From NCBI RefSeq assembly GCF_000160775.2, contig NZ_CM001024.1, positions 1,990,709-2,054,708 of the forward strand: a stretch of DNA of 64,000 bases, written 5' to 3'. The position numbers and the translations under genes were made by a program. Every line of letters starts with the position of its first letter. Within the stretch, counting starts at the first letter, position 1. Below are positions 54,430-64,000 of this stretch, in pieces. This DNA comes from Aeromicrobium marinum DSM 15272 (GTDB taxonomy: Bacteria; Actinomycetota; Actinomycetes; Propionibacteriales; Nocardioidaceae). The notes beneath the pieces were generated by a model that saw only the letters and a program-made list of their open reading frames with translations, was not told the origin of the DNA and searched no databases.

Positions 54430-54801
54430 TCAGATCTCCTCTCCGGTCTTGCGGGCGATGCGCACGCTGCGGTGCGCGGGATAGGTCGAACCGTCGGGAC
54501 GGGTCTTGGTGATCTCGTCGCGGCGGAAGCCGATGCGGGTCGTGGTCTTGCCGTCGGTGCCGTCCGCCACGAGCATCACGTTGGAGACGTGGATCGGGGC
54601 CTCGACGGTGATGATGCCGCCGGAGTTGACGCCACCGGCCGCGGAGGCGCGGGTGTGCTTCTTGACCCGGTTGACGCCCTCGACGATGACCCGGTCGGCC
54701 TCGGCGAGGACCTCGATGACCTTGCCCTCGACGCCCTTGTCGTTGCCGGCGATGACCTTGACCTGGTCGCCCTTGCGGATGGTGAGGTTCTTCTTGGTCA
54801 T
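54430..54801 (-). CDS. rplX: 50S ribosomal protein L24
   Basis: This 123-residue protein has a KOW motif in [20 protein letters not shown] and the L24 continuation [17 protein letters not shown] 54801 overlaps the rplN stop (TGATG). A GTG one codon upstream is possible. Confidence 0.96.
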   Translation of the reverse strand: MTKKNLTIRKGDQVKVIAGNDKGVEGKVIEVLAEADRVIVEGVNRVKKHTRASAAGGVNSGGIITVEAPIHVSNVMLVADGTDGKTTTRIGFRRDEITKTRPDGSTYPAHRSVRIARKTGEEI

Positions 54802-55169
54802 CACAGCACCTCCGGCGCCAACGAGATGATGCGCATGAACTTCTTGTCGCGAAGCTCGCGCCCGACCGGACCGAAGATGCGCGTTCCGCGCGGATCTCCG
54901 TCGGCCTTGAGGATGACGGCCGCGTTCTCGTCGAACTTGATGTAGGAACCGTCGGGACGACGGCGCTCCTTCACGGTCCGCACGACGACGGCCTTGACGA
55001 CCTCGCCCTTCTTGACGTTGCCGCCGGGGATGGCGTCCTTCACGGTGGCCACGATGGTGTCACCGATGCCGGCGTAGCGCCGGCCCGAGCCACCGAGCAC
55101 ACGGATGCACAGGATTTCCTTCGCACCGGTGTTGTCGGCGACCTTGAGTCGCGATTCCTGCTGAATCAT
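54801..55169 (-). CDS. rplN: 50S ribosomal protein L14
   Basis: This 122-residue, highly conserved protein has [20 protein letters not shown] and [40 protein letters not shown] closes it. It is part of the 30S-facing bridge B8. It lies 10 bp after rpsQ. Confidence 0.98.
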   Translation of the reverse strand: MIQQESRLKVADNTGAKEILCIRVLGGSGRRYAGIGDTIVATVKDAIPGGNVKKGEVVKAVVVRTVKERRRPDGSYIKFDENAAVILKADGDPRGTRIFGPVGRELRDKKFMRIISLAPEVL

Positions 55170-55179
55170 CGGATATCTC

Positions 55180-55488
55180 CTACTTGGCCTTCTCGACGAC
55201 CTCGACGAGACGCCAACGCTTGGTGGCCGAGAGCGGACGCGTCTCCATCAGGATGACGCGGTCGCCGATGCCAGCCGAGTTGGTCTCGTCGTGGGCCTTG
55301 AGCTTCATGTTGCGGCGCAGCACCTTGCCGTACAGGGGGTGCTTGATGCGGTCCTCGACGTTGACGACGATGGTCTTGTCCATCTTGTCGCTCACGACCA
55401 GGCCCTCGCGCATCTTGCGGGCGCCGCGCTCTGCGGGGGACTGCTCCGCCGGGTTCTGGGGGTTCACTGCCTCGTCCTTCGTGCTCAT
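55180..55488 (-). CDS. rpsQ: 30S ribosomal protein S17
   Basis: This 102-residue S17 has [19 protein letters not shown] and [20 protein letters not shown] in order, after a ~25-residue N-terminal extension. The ATG overlaps the rpmC stop by four bases. Confidence 0.96.
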   Translation of the reverse strand: MSTKDEAVNPQNPAEQSPAERGARKMREGLVVSDKMDKTIVVNVEDRIKHPLYGKVLRRNMKLKAHDETNSAGIGDRVILMETRPLSATKRWRLVEVVEKAK

Positions 55489-55724
55489 GCATCCACCTCG
55501 GCTGAGTCGTCGGTGGACTCGATGATGCCGAGCTCTCGCTCACGCAGCACCGTGTAGATGCGGGCGATGTCCTTGCGGACGGTGCGCAGTCGCGCGGTCT
55601 CGACGAGCTGACCGGTGGCGTTCTGGAAACGCAGGTTGAACAGCTCGGCCTTCGCGTCCTTCAGCTTCTCGGCCAGGTCGTCGGCGGTGAGGCTGCGGAG
55701 GTCCGCAGCGGTGATCTGAGCCAT
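55485..55724 (-). CDS. rpmC: 50S ribosomal protein L29
   Basis: This 79-residue protein has the helical L29 pattern [20 protein letters not shown] and [20 protein letters not shown]. It overlaps rplP by one base and rpsQ by four bases. Confidence 0.96.
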   Translation of the reverse strand: MAQITAADLRSLTADDLAEKLKDAKAELFNLRFQNATGQLVETARLRTVRKDIARIYTVLRERELGIIESTDDSAEVDA

Positions 55725-56146
55725 CAGATGCCTCCTTCGGTCTCACGCGAGACGAAGCGTGCCTTCATCGGCAGCTTGTGGATCGCGAGCCGCGCGGACT
55801 CGCGGGCGGTGGCCTCGTCGACGCCGGACAGCTCGAACATCACGCGTCCGGGCTTGACGTTGGCGACCCACCACTCCGGCGAGCCCTTGCCCGAACCCAT
55901 GCGGGTCTCGGCAGGCTTCTTGGTCAGGGGGCGGTCCGGGTAGATGTTGATCCAGACCTTGCCGCCACGCTTCATGTGACGCGTCATGGCGATACGGGCG
56001 GACTCGATCTGACGGTTGGTCACGTAGTGACCCTCGACCGCCTGGATGCCGTAGTCGCCGAAGGCCAGCGTGGTGCCGCCCTTGGCCATGCCCCGTCGGT
56101 TGGGGTGGTGCTGCTTGCGGTACTTGACCCGCCGTGGCATCAGCAT
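55724..56146 (-). CDS. rplP: 50S ribosomal protein L16
   Basis: This 140-residue L16 starts [18 protein letters not shown] and has [20 protein letters not shown] and [19 protein letters not shown]. The ATG overlaps the rpsC stop (TGATG), and the same ML-prefixed N terminus is common in actinobacteria, so 56146 is kept rather than 56140. Confidence 0.97.
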   Translation of the reverse strand: MLMPRRVKYRKQHHPNRRGMAKGGTTLAFGDYGIQAVEGHYVTNRQIESARIAMTRHMKRGGKVWINIYPDRPLTKKPAETRMGSGKGSPEWWVANVKPGRVMFELSGVDEATARESARLAIHKLPMKARFVSRETEGGI

Positions 56147-56976
56147 CAGCTCTGCCCTCCTTCAGGTGCGGCCGCGGCGACGGCCTCGGCCGGAGCCGCG
56201 GTCGCCGGTGCGGCGTTCTCGGTGGTGGCGTCGGTCGGGGCGCCGTCACGGGCCGGACGGCGGGCTCCGCCGTCACGTCCGCCACGGGCCGGACGCCGGG
56301 CGCCGGGCGCTGCCGCACGCTTGGCCGCCTCGGCCTCACGCTCGGCGCGGGTGCCGGCGACCTCGCCCTTGTAGATCCAGACCTTGACGCCGATGCGGCC
56401 GAAGGTGGTCTTGGCCTCGTAGAAGCCGTAGTCGACGTCGGCACGCAGGGTGTGCAGCGGCACGCGGCCCTCGCGGTAGAACTCCGAGCGGCTCATCTCG
56501 GCGCCGCCGAGACGACCCGAGCACTGGATCCGGATGCCCTTGGCGCCCGAACGCATCGTGGTCTGCATCGCCTTGCGCATCGCGCGACGGAACTGCACAC
56601 GACCGCTGAGCTGCTCCGCGACGCCCTGGGCGACGAGCTGCGCATCCATCTCGGGCTGCTTGACCTCGAGGATGTTCAGCTGCACCTGCTTGCCGGTGAG
56701 CTTCTCGAGGTCACCGCGGATGCGGTCGGCCTCGGCGCCACGGCGGCCGATGACGATGCCGGGGCGAGCGGTGTGGATGTCGACCCGCACGCGGTCACGC
56801 GTGCGCTCGATCTCCACGCGGCTGATGCCGGCGCGATCCATGCCCTTGGTGAGGAGCTTGCGGATCTTGACGTCCTCGCCCACGTAGCTGCTGTAGAGCT
56901 TGTCGGCGTACCAGCGGCTCTTGTGGTCGGTGGAGATGCCGAGTCGGAACCCGTGCGGGTTGATCTTCTGTCCCAC
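56146..56976 (-). CDS. rpsC: 30S ribosomal protein S3 with long C-terminal tail
   Basis: The 276-residue protein starts [20 protein letters not shown], has the KH domain [20 protein letters not shown], and the S3 C domain [11 protein letters not shown] ~65-residue Arg/Ala/Gly-rich then acidic tail follows. The GTG start overlaps the rplV stop (TAGTG). The downstream ATG ORF is far inside the gene. Confidence 0.97.
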   Translation of the reverse strand: MGQKINPHGFRLGISTDHKSRWYADKLYSSYVGEDVKIRKLLTKGMDRAGISRVEIERTRDRVRVDIHTARPGIVIGRRGAEADRIRGDLEKLTGKQVQLNILEVKQPEMDAQLVAQGVAEQLSGRVQFRRAMRKAMQTTMRSGAKGIRIQCSGRLGGAEMSRSEFYREGRVPLHTLRADVDYGFYEAKTTFGRIGVKVWIYKGEVAGTRAEREAEAAKRAAAPGARRPARGGRDGGARRPARDGAPTDATTENAAPATAAPAEAVAAAAPEGGQS

Positions 56977-57392
56977 TATCGGGCCCCGCCCTTCTTCTCG
57001 GTGACCGGCGTGACGACGACGGTCAGGTGGCTGGTGCGCTTGAGGATGCGGTTGGCCGCACCCTTGGCGCGGGGGCGCCAACGCTTCATGGTGGGGCCCT
57101 CGTCGACCATCACCTGGCTGATCACCAGGCTGGAGCGGTCGAGGTCCTCGGTGGTCTCGGCGTTGGCCGCGGCCGAGTCGACCAGCTTGTAGAAGTTCTC
57201 GGCCACGGCCTGCGGCGCGAACTTCAAGGTGGCCAGGGCCGTCTCGACCGACTCGCCACGGATCAGGTCGGCGATGCGCCGGGCCTTCTGCGGGGTGACC
57301 CGCACGAAGCGGGCGACCGCGAACGAACCGGGCTCGTCGCCGAGCAGACGCTCGCGACGTGCGGTGACGGAGGTACGGGTGGTGGCGCTCAT
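56976..57392 (-). CDS. rplV: 50S ribosomal protein L22
   Basis: This 138-residue protein has [40 protein letters not shown] and the loop-forming [17 protein letters not shown] that lines the exit tunnel. It overlaps rpsS by four bases (ATGA). Confidence 0.97.
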   Translation of the reverse strand: MSATTRTSVTARRERLLGDEPGSFAVARFVRVTPQKARRIADLIRGESVETALATLKFAPQAVAENFYKLVDSAAANAETTEDLDRSSLVISQVMVDEGPTMKRWRPRAKGAANRILKRTSHLTVVVTPVTEKKGGAR

Positions 57393-57670
57393 CGACGCTT
57401 CGCCTTTCGGTCGTCCTTCTCATGACCACGGAACGTGCGGGTCGGGGCGAACTCGCCCAGCTTGTGACCCACCATCGAGTCGGTGATGAACACCGGCACG
57501 TGCTTGCGGCCGTCGTGCACGGCGATCGTGTGTCCGATGAAGGACGGCAGGATCATCGAGCGACGCGACCAGGTCTTGATCACGGTGTGGGTCTCGGCGG
57601 CGTTCTGCGCGTCGACCTTCTTCTCGAGGTGCCCGTCGACGAACGGGCCCTTCTTCAAACTGCGGGGCAT
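57389..57670 (-). CDS. rpsS: 30S ribosomal protein S19
   Basis: This 93-residue S19 has [40 protein letters not shown] and [21 protein letters not shown] 57670 matches the family. The 33-residue upstream extension overlaps rplB in another frame. Confidence 0.98.
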   Translation of the reverse strand: MPRSLKKGPFVDGHLEKKVDAQNAAETHTVIKTWSRRSMILPSFIGHTIAVHDGRKHVPVFITDSMVGHKLGEFAPTRTFRGHEKDDRKAKRR

Positions 57671-57687
57671 CTGGTTACCAATCCTTC

Positions 57688-58515
<828 letters not shown>

Positions 58516-58528
58516 GTCTGCTCAGTCC

Positions 58529-58831
58529 TCAGCTCGGGCTCGAGAAGATGTCGATGCTCTGACCGGCAGCCACGCTGACGATCGCTCGCTTGGAGTCCTT
58601 GCGCTTGCCCATCCCGTTGCGGGTGCGGCGCGTCTTGCCCTTGCGATTGAGCGTGTTCACTGCGGTGACCTTGACGCCGAAGATCGACTCGACGGCGATC
58701 TTGATCTCGGTCTTGTTCGCGTCCGGGTGCACCTCGAAGGTGTACTTGTTGTCCTCGATCAGGCCGTAGCTCTTCTCGCTGACGATCGGGGCGATCAGGA
58801 CGTCGCGCGGATCCTTGTTCAGGGTGCTCAT
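58529..58831 (-). CDS. rplW: 50S ribosomal protein L23
   Basis: This 100-residue L23 has [40 protein letters not shown] and [23 protein letters not shown] 58831 has GGAGAG five bases upstream. A GTG at 58837 would add two residues. It docks trigger factor and SRP near the exit tunnel. Confidence 0.96.
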   Translation of the reverse strand: MSTLNKDPRDVLIAPIVSEKSYGLIEDNKYTFEVHPDANKTEIKIAVESIFGVKVTAVNTLNRKGKTRRTRNGMGKRKDSKRAIVSVAAGQSIDIFSSPS

Positions 58832-58833
58832 GT

Positions 58834-59805
58834 TCACTCTCCGGCCTTCTCGAACCCGGCGGCGGCGGCGGACTCCTCGGAGTCGAACCAGACCTCGGCG
58901 ACCGTCTGGTCGTACCAGGGGCTGTCGGGGGTGTGGAACTTCATCGAGTCGGCGTTGCCCTTGATCTCGTGACCCTTGGGCGCGTTGCCGCTCTTGAGGG
59001 GCGCCTTCGAACCCGGGCCGTACGGCTGGGTCTTGGTCGCGCCACCGGTCTCGGCCTCGGCCGTCTCGGCGGGCGCGGCCGCCACCTTCGCGGGCTCCGC
59101 CTTCTTGGCAGCCGGCTTCTTGGCAGCCGGCTTCTTCGGGGCAGGAGCCGCGTCGGCCTCGACCGCGGCGGCGCTGAGCTTGACGGTCTCCGCACCCTCG
59201 GCCGAACGGGCCGCCACGAAGCCGTCGAAGGCCTCGCGGGTGAAGATCAGGTCGTCGCTCTTGAGCACGTCGTAGGTGTTGAGCTGGTCGAACGGCAGGA
59301 TCACGACGTCGGCGACGTTGCGCAGGCTCTTGGCCGTGACGACGTCCTCACGGGTGACCGCGACGAGCACCCGGGGGCGCAGCGTGATCGACCGCAGGGT
59401 GGCGACGGCGTCCTTGGTGGACGGGGCGGCCGCACTGACGAACGCGTCGACGACGTGCAACCGGCCCGAGCGGGCGCGGTCGCTGAGGGCTCCGCGCAGC
59501 GCGGCGGCCTTCATCTTCTTGGGCGTGCGCTGGTCGTAGTTGCGCGGCGTCGGGCCGTGCACCACGCCACCACCGTTGTACTGGGGCGCGCGGATCGAGC
59601 CCTGACGGGCGCGACCGGTGCCCTTCTGGCGGTACGGCTTCTTGCCGCCGCCGCGGACCTCGCCGCGCGACTTGGTGTCGTGCGTGCCCTGGCGCGCCGC
59701 GGCGAGCTGGGCGACGACGACCTGGTGGATCAACGGGATGTTGACCTGGGTACCGAAGATGTCGACCGGCAGGTCGACGTCGATGGTCGTGGCGTTCGGT
59801 GCCAT
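58834..59805 (-). CDS. rplD: 50S ribosomal protein L4 with an extra C-terminal module
   Basis: Residues 1-~215 are L4: [40 protein letters not shown] (the rRNA-contacting loop), [19 protein letters not shown], and [21 protein letters not shown] Lys/Ala/Pro-rich linker (repeated KKPAAKK) leads to a ~65-residue C-terminal module with [20 protein letters not shown] and [20 protein letters not shown]. That module resembles the short 'sunset' domain found at the ends of other bacterial proteins. The total of 323 residues compares with ~200-220 usual. It lies between rplC and rplW, with no frame break. Confidence 0.95.
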   Translation of the reverse strand: MAPNATTIDVDLPVDIFGTQVNIPLIHQVVVAQLAAARQGTHDTKSRGEVRGGGKKPYRQKGTGRARQGSIRAPQYNGGGVVHGPTPRNYDQRTPKKMKAAALRGALSDRARSGRLHVVDAFVSAAAPSTKDAVATLRSITLRPRVLVAVTREDVVTAKSLRNVADVVILPFDQLNTYDVLKSDDLIFTREAFDGFVAARSAEGAETVKLSAAAVEADAAPAPKKPAAKKPAAKKAEPAKVAAAPAETAEAETGGATKTQPYGPGSKAPLKSGNAPKGHEIKGNADSMKFHTPDSPWYDQTVAEVWFDSEESAAAAGFEKAGE

Positions 59806-59806
59806 G

Positions 59807-60475
59807 TCAGGCTCCCTTCGCGATGCGCTTGGCCGCACTGCGGATCACGACGAGCTGGCCCTTGGGCCCGGGGACGGCACCCTTGATGAGGATGACGCCC
59901 TTCTCGAGGTCGACCGCGTGGACGGTGAGGTTCTGGGTGGTGACCTGGTCGGTGCCCATGTGGCCGGCCATCCGCAGACCCTTGAAGACGCGACCCGGGG
60001 TGGCGCAGCCACCGATCGAGCCGGGCTTGCGGTGGTTGCGGTGCGCGCCGTGCGAGGCGCCGACGCCGTGGAAGCCGTGACGCTTCATGACGCCCGCGAA
60101 GCCCTTGCCCTTGGACGTGCCGGTGACGTCGACGACGTCGCCCGCGGCGAAGATCTCGGGCGAGATCTCCTGGCCGAGGGTGTAGTCGGCGATGGCCTCG
60201 GTGCGGATCTCGACGACGTGGCGGCGCGGCGTGACGCCGGCCTTGTCGAAGTGACCGGACTGCGGCTTGTTGACCTTGCGTCCGTCGATCTCGCCGAAGC
60301 CGAGCTGGACGGCGCTGTAGCCGTCGGTCTCACGCGTGCGGATCTGGGTGACGACGTTGGTGTCGGCGGCGATGACCGTGACCGGGACGACGCGGTTGTC
60401 CGCGTCCCAGACCTGGGTCATGCCGAGCTTGCGGCCGAGGAGGCCGCGGGCGGTGGCAGTGGAACTGGTGCTCAT
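59807..60475 (-). CDS. rplC: 50S ribosomal protein L3
   Basis: This 222-residue protein has [60 protein letters not shown] (with the glutamine/methylation loop region) and [23 protein letters not shown] 60475 is the family start. It is the second gene of the S10 operon and overlaps neither neighbour. Confidence 0.97.
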   Translation of the reverse strand: MSTSSTATARGLLGRKLGMTQVWDADNRVVPVTVIAADTNVVTQIRTRETDGYSAVQLGFGEIDGRKVNKPQSGHFDKAGVTPRRHVVEIRTEAIADYTLGQEISPEIFAAGDVVDVTGTSKGKGFAGVMKRHGFHGVGASHGAHRNHRKPGSIGGCATPGRVFKGLRMAGHMGTDQVTTQNLTVHAVDLEKGVILIKGAVPGPKGQLVVIRSAAKRIAKGA

Positions 60476-60491
60476 TGGTCGCTGACTCCCC

Positions 60492-60800
60492 TCAGAGCTT
60501 GATCTCGATGTCGACGCCGGCCGGCAGGTCGAGTCGCATGAGCGAGTCGACCGTCTTGGGCGTCGGGTCAATGATGTCGATGAGCCGCTTGTGGGTGCGC
60601 ATCTCGAAGTGCTCGCGGCTGTCCTTGTACTTGTGGGGCGAACGGATCACGCAGAACACGTTCTTCTCCGTCGGGAGGGGCACCGGGCCAGCAACCTTCG
60701 CACCCGTACGGGTGACCGTGTCCACGATCTTGCGAGCCGAGGTGTCGATCACCTCGTGGTCGTAGGCCTTGAGCCGGATACGGATCTTTTGTCCCGCCAT
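60492..60800 (-). CDS. rpsJ: 30S ribosomal protein S10
   Basis: This 102-residue S10 has [40 protein letters not shown] and [20 protein letters not shown]. It heads the S10-spc operon after a leader of about 288 nt. In other bacteria S10 also partners NusB in antitermination. Confidence 0.98.
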   Translation of the reverse strand: MAGQKIRIRLKAYDHEVIDTSARKIVDTVTRTGAKVAGPVPLPTEKNVFCVIRSPHKYKDSREHFEMRTHKRLIDIIDPTPKTVDSLMRLDLPAGVDIEIKL

Positions 60801-61096
60801 GCTCTCGTCGTCCTTCTGTCGTCGTTCCGCTTCGCGTCCCCCGGCTCCGGGTCGGAGCGGTTCGGCTGCGCCGGTCCCACGCTCCCCGAGGTCGGGCGTG
60901 TCGCACTGCGCTCGCGCGCGGACAACGCTCAGCTCTCGAATTGGGTGGTTGGGCCCCCTGTGCCTGCCAGCCTGACGAGGTGCCGGGCGACGGGCGTTCG
61001 GAGGGCCGGGACGAACCTCAGGTTCGGCGCGCTCGTGACTTCCGGCGTGAGTTCCGGACCAGCGCGCCCCAGCGGTTCGGCCGGAGCAACCGCACT
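60801..61096 (-). ncRNA. long 5' leader of the S10 operon
   Basis: About 290 nt separate the predicted start of transcription from rpsJ, with no plausible ORF. It contains a 6-bp hairpin with a 3-nt loop (61012-61026; CGAACC/GGTTCG) and another 6-bp one (60844-60858; GCTCCG/CGGAGC). Length and structure suggest a regulatory leader for the whole ribosomal operon. No Rfam-type match is claimed. Confidence 0.5.
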
Positions 61097-61126
61097 AGTC
61101 TGACAGAACCCGGGCGCATACGCCAA
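61097..61126 (-). promoter_or_regulatory. S10-spc operon promoter
   Basis: TTGGCG (61121-61126) and CAGACT (61097-61102) on the minus strand are 18 bp apart, followed by a purine start region. It is the only good housekeeping-type promoter upstream of rpsJ. The rest of the 457-bp gap up to the cation transporter stop (61127-61256) shows nothing else recognisable. Confidence 0.65.
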
Positions 61127-61256
61127 ATCGAGTCCCTCCCCTCCCCCTCAGGGCGGTGGATCCGCGACCGAATGGCCTCCCCGGGCCCCGGCAGGTGCAG
61201 GACGGACCGAATGACGCCGCTTTCGGTCGCGTACCCACCGCCCACGCCGGAGGGGC

Positions 61257-62171
61257 TCAGTGGTGGGCGCCGGCCTCGGACTGGGCGTGACCGATCGGTT
61301 CGAGCTGGAAGGTCGAGTGCTCGACGTCGAAGTGGTCTGACAGGCAGGCCGACAGGCGGTCGAGGATCCCGTGTGCCTCCGCCAGGTCCGTGACGGTGTC
61401 CTCCACCACGATGTGCGCGCTCATCACCGGCATGCCGGACGTGATCGTCCAGACGTGCAGGTCGTGGACGTCGGCGACCCCGTCGATGCCGAGGATGTGC
61501 GCCCTCAGCTCGGCGAGGTCGACGTGCGCCGGAGAACCCTCCAGCAGGACGCCGGCCACCTCGCGCAACAGCGAGAGCGCCCGCGGCACGATCATCACGG
61601 CGATCAGCAGCGACGCGACGGCGTCGGCCGCGTACCAGCCGGTGACGGCGATGACGGCGGCGGAGGCGATGACCGCGACCGACCCGAGCGCGTCGCCCAG
61701 CACCTCCAGGTAGGCGCCGCGCACGTTGAGGCTCTCCTTGGAGCCCGCTCTCAACAGCTGCAGGCCGATCAGGTTGACCACGAGGCCGACGACTCCGGCC
61801 GCGAGCACCGGCGTCGCCTCGATGGTCGGAGCGTCCCCGAGCCGGCCCACCGCGCTGACGACGACCCAGCCGGCCACCCCGAGCAGGAGCAGTCCGTTGG
61901 CTCCCGCGGCCAGCACCTCGGTGCGGTGGTACCCGAACGTGCGGCGGGACCCGGGCGCCCCACCGAGCTGGGCGACCGTGATGGCCGCCAGGGCGAGCAC
62001 CAGACCGATCGAGTCGCTCAGCATGTGCCCGGCGTCGGCCAGCAGCGCCAGGCTGCCGGTGATCACCGCGACCACCGCCTGCAGCACCAGGACGCTCAGC
62101 GTGAGTCCGAGCACGACCAGCAACCGACCGCGGTGCTGCATCCCCGTGCCGTGCGTGTGGTCGTGGCCCAT
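61257..62171 (-). CDS. cation diffusion facilitator (CzcD-like) transporter
   Basis: This 304-residue protein has a His-rich start (GHDHTHG), six membrane helices, and a cytoplasmic C-terminal domain (VADVHDLHVWTITSGMPVMS). The first transport site in LLADAGHMLSDSIG is intact (H-x3-D). The second, normally H-x3-D, reads EVLGD, with Glu replacing His. The transported metal is probably zinc or a similar divalent cation, but selectivity may be altered. TAGGCT lies six bases before the ATG. Confidence 0.9.
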   Translation of the reverse strand: MGHDHTHGTGMQHRGRLLVVLGLTLSVLVLQAVVAVITGSLALLADAGHMLSDSIGLVLALAAITVAQLGGAPGSRRTFGYHRTEVLAAGANGLLLLGVAGWVVVSAVGRLGDAPTIEATPVLAAGVVGLVVNLIGLQLLRAGSKESLNVRGAYLEVLGDALGSVAVIASAAVIAVTGWYAADAVASLLIAVMIVPRALSLLREVAGVLLEGSPAHVDLAELRAHILGIDGVADVHDLHVWTITSGMPVMSAHIVVEDTVTDLAEAHGILDRLSACLSDHFDVEHSTFQLEPIGHAQSEAGAHH

Positions 62172-62177
62172 GGGACG

Positions 62178-62183
62178 AGCCTA
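62178..62183 (-). promoter_or_regulatory. -10-like hexamer TAGGCT for the CDF transporter (leaderless type)
   Basis: TAGGCT on the minus strand ends exactly six bases before the ATG of the cation transporter, with CGTCCC between. Confidence 0.55.
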
Positions 62184-62261
62184 GGCACCCGGTGCGTCCG
62201 GGGCGAGCGCGTGTCCGCCAAAGGGACGCCCACGACAACCGTTCCCGCCACCCGGGAACGA

Positions 62262-62297
62262 CAGCACCCCCGGGCCCTGACGGGACCGGGGGTGCTG
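62262..62297 (-). terminator. tuf transcription terminator
   Basis: A 12-bp GC-rich perfect stem (62262-62273 with 62286-62297) with a 12-nt loop lies 26 bp after the tuf stop. It cleanly separates the fusA-tuf transcript from the cation transporter. Confidence 0.8.
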
Positions 62298-62322
62298 TGC
62301 TGCAGTGCTGGGTGGTGTCAGA

Positions 62323-63516
<1,194 letters not shown>

Positions 63517-63570
63517 GGGGGCTCCTCCTGGTTGATTGGTGCTGGTGAAAGCTGGGTGAACAAAGCCGTC

Positions 63571-63587
63571 GGGTCCCTACGGGAACC
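63571..63587 (-). other. small hairpin in the fusA-tuf gap
   Basis: A 7-bp stem (63571-63577 with 63581-63587, one G-U pair in RNA) with a 3-nt loop lies between fusA and tuf. It may mark an RNA processing site or partial attenuator that helps produce excess EF-Tu. Confidence 0.35.
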
Positions 63588-63616
63588 TCAGGACACCTTA
63601 GTGGATGGCCGCGAAC

Positions 63617-64000
63617 CTACTCGCCGCGGGCCTTCTTGATGATCTCCTCGGCGACGGCCTTGGGGACCTCGGCGTAGGAGTCGAACTGCATCGAGTATGA
63701 CGCACGGCCCGAGGTCTTGGACCGCAGGTCGCCGACGTAGCCGAACATCTCCGACAGGGGCACGATCGCCTTGACGAGCTTGGCGCCGCCGTAGCCCTCC
63801 TCCATCGCCTGGACCTGGCCGCGACGGGAGTTGAGGTCGCCGATCACGTCGCCCATGTAGTCCTCGGGGGTCGTGACCTCGACGGCGAAGACGGGCTCCA
63901 GCAGGACCGGCTCGGCCTTGCGAGCGGCCTCCTTGAACGCCATCGAGCCGGCGAGCTTGAACGCCAGCTCCGAGGAGTCGACGTCGTGGTAGGCGCCGTC
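63617..64000 (-). CDS. fusA: translation elongation factor G, C-terminal part (truncated by window edge)
   Basis: This is 127 residues of EF-G domains [23 protein letters not shown], then [20 protein letters not shown] (domain V) and a [20 protein letters not shown] end. The N-terminal ~575 residues lie beyond position 64000. The gene order fusA-tuf is the usual str operon end. Confidence 0.97.
   Translation of the reverse strand, partial: DGAYHDVDSSELAFKLAGSMAFKEAARKAEPVLLEPVFAVEVTTPEDYMGDVIGDLNSRRGQVQAMEEGYGGAKLVKAIVPLSEMFGYVGDLRSKTSGRASYSMQFDSYAEVPKAVAEEIIKKARGE

Overview
This 64 kb window is GC-rich chromosomal DNA from an actinomycete. Gene content and start-codon habits (many GTG starts, short adenylate kinase, rplM-rpsI-glmM-glmS-acpS-alr order, a GNAT-TsaE fusion, LGFP-repeat wall protein, THUMP-like methyltransferase) fit the Nocardioidaceae (Nocardioides/Aeromicrobium type). 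The family assignment is inference. No rRNA, tRNA, CRISPR array, phage gene or insertion sequence was seen.

Layout. 1-4.1 kb: a methyltransferase entering from the left edge, the three-gene 5-oxoprolinase operon pxpABC, and a small membrane protein. 4.1-4.2 kb: a 115-bp four-unit palindromic element. 4.2-7.0 kb: tsaD, a DinB/DUF664 protein, DUF427 and a PlsC-type acyltransferase. 7.1-23.3 kb: a surface-glycan locus, with a rightward set (two membrane acyltransferases, a GT2, an NAD-dependent epimerase, a GT4) meeting a leftward set (a DUF6541-like membrane protein, a flippase, DUF2304, a polyprenyl-phosphate GT2, a secreted LGFP-repeat protein, a GT2 and a GT4) with a 2-bp gap between them. 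23.4-35.5 kb: a mostly leftward block for t6A tRNA modification and cell-wall precursors (rimI, tsaB, GNAT-TsaE, an alpha/beta hydrolase, alr, nnr, acpS, glmS, then glmM, rpsI, rplM), interrupted by rightward coaA and a tandem GNAT gene. 35.8-41.7 kb: citrate synthase, a hydrolase, truA, a Nudix protein, a YjbR-like protein, DUF4394, a methyltransferase and a DM13 protein. 41.7-45.4 kb: the alpha operon with infA and rpmJ. 45.6-48.1 kb: a serine hydrolase, an Lrp regulator and a dimethylargininase, followed by the second 115-bp element. 48.1-60.8 kb: the fused S10-spc operon, rpsJ through secY-adk-map. 61.3 kb to the end: a cation diffusion facilitator, tuf, and the C-terminal end of fusA.

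How it works together. The right half is the translation core, transcribed leftward as nearly continuous, overlap-coupled operons. The tsa/alr/acpS/glm block supplies t6A-modified tRNA and peptidoglycan and lipid precursors. The glycan locus appears to build and export an acylated surface polysaccharide.

The most notable observations are: two 115-bp elements of identical geometry, both between convergent genes; a 20-codon ORF coupled at both ends between rplR and rpsE; a ribosomal protein L4 with an extra C-terminal module; the separation of tsaD from tsaE-tsaB-rimI by the glycan locus; and a recurrent leaderless-promoter signature, in which a -10-like hexamer sits exactly six bases before the start codon of many genes.
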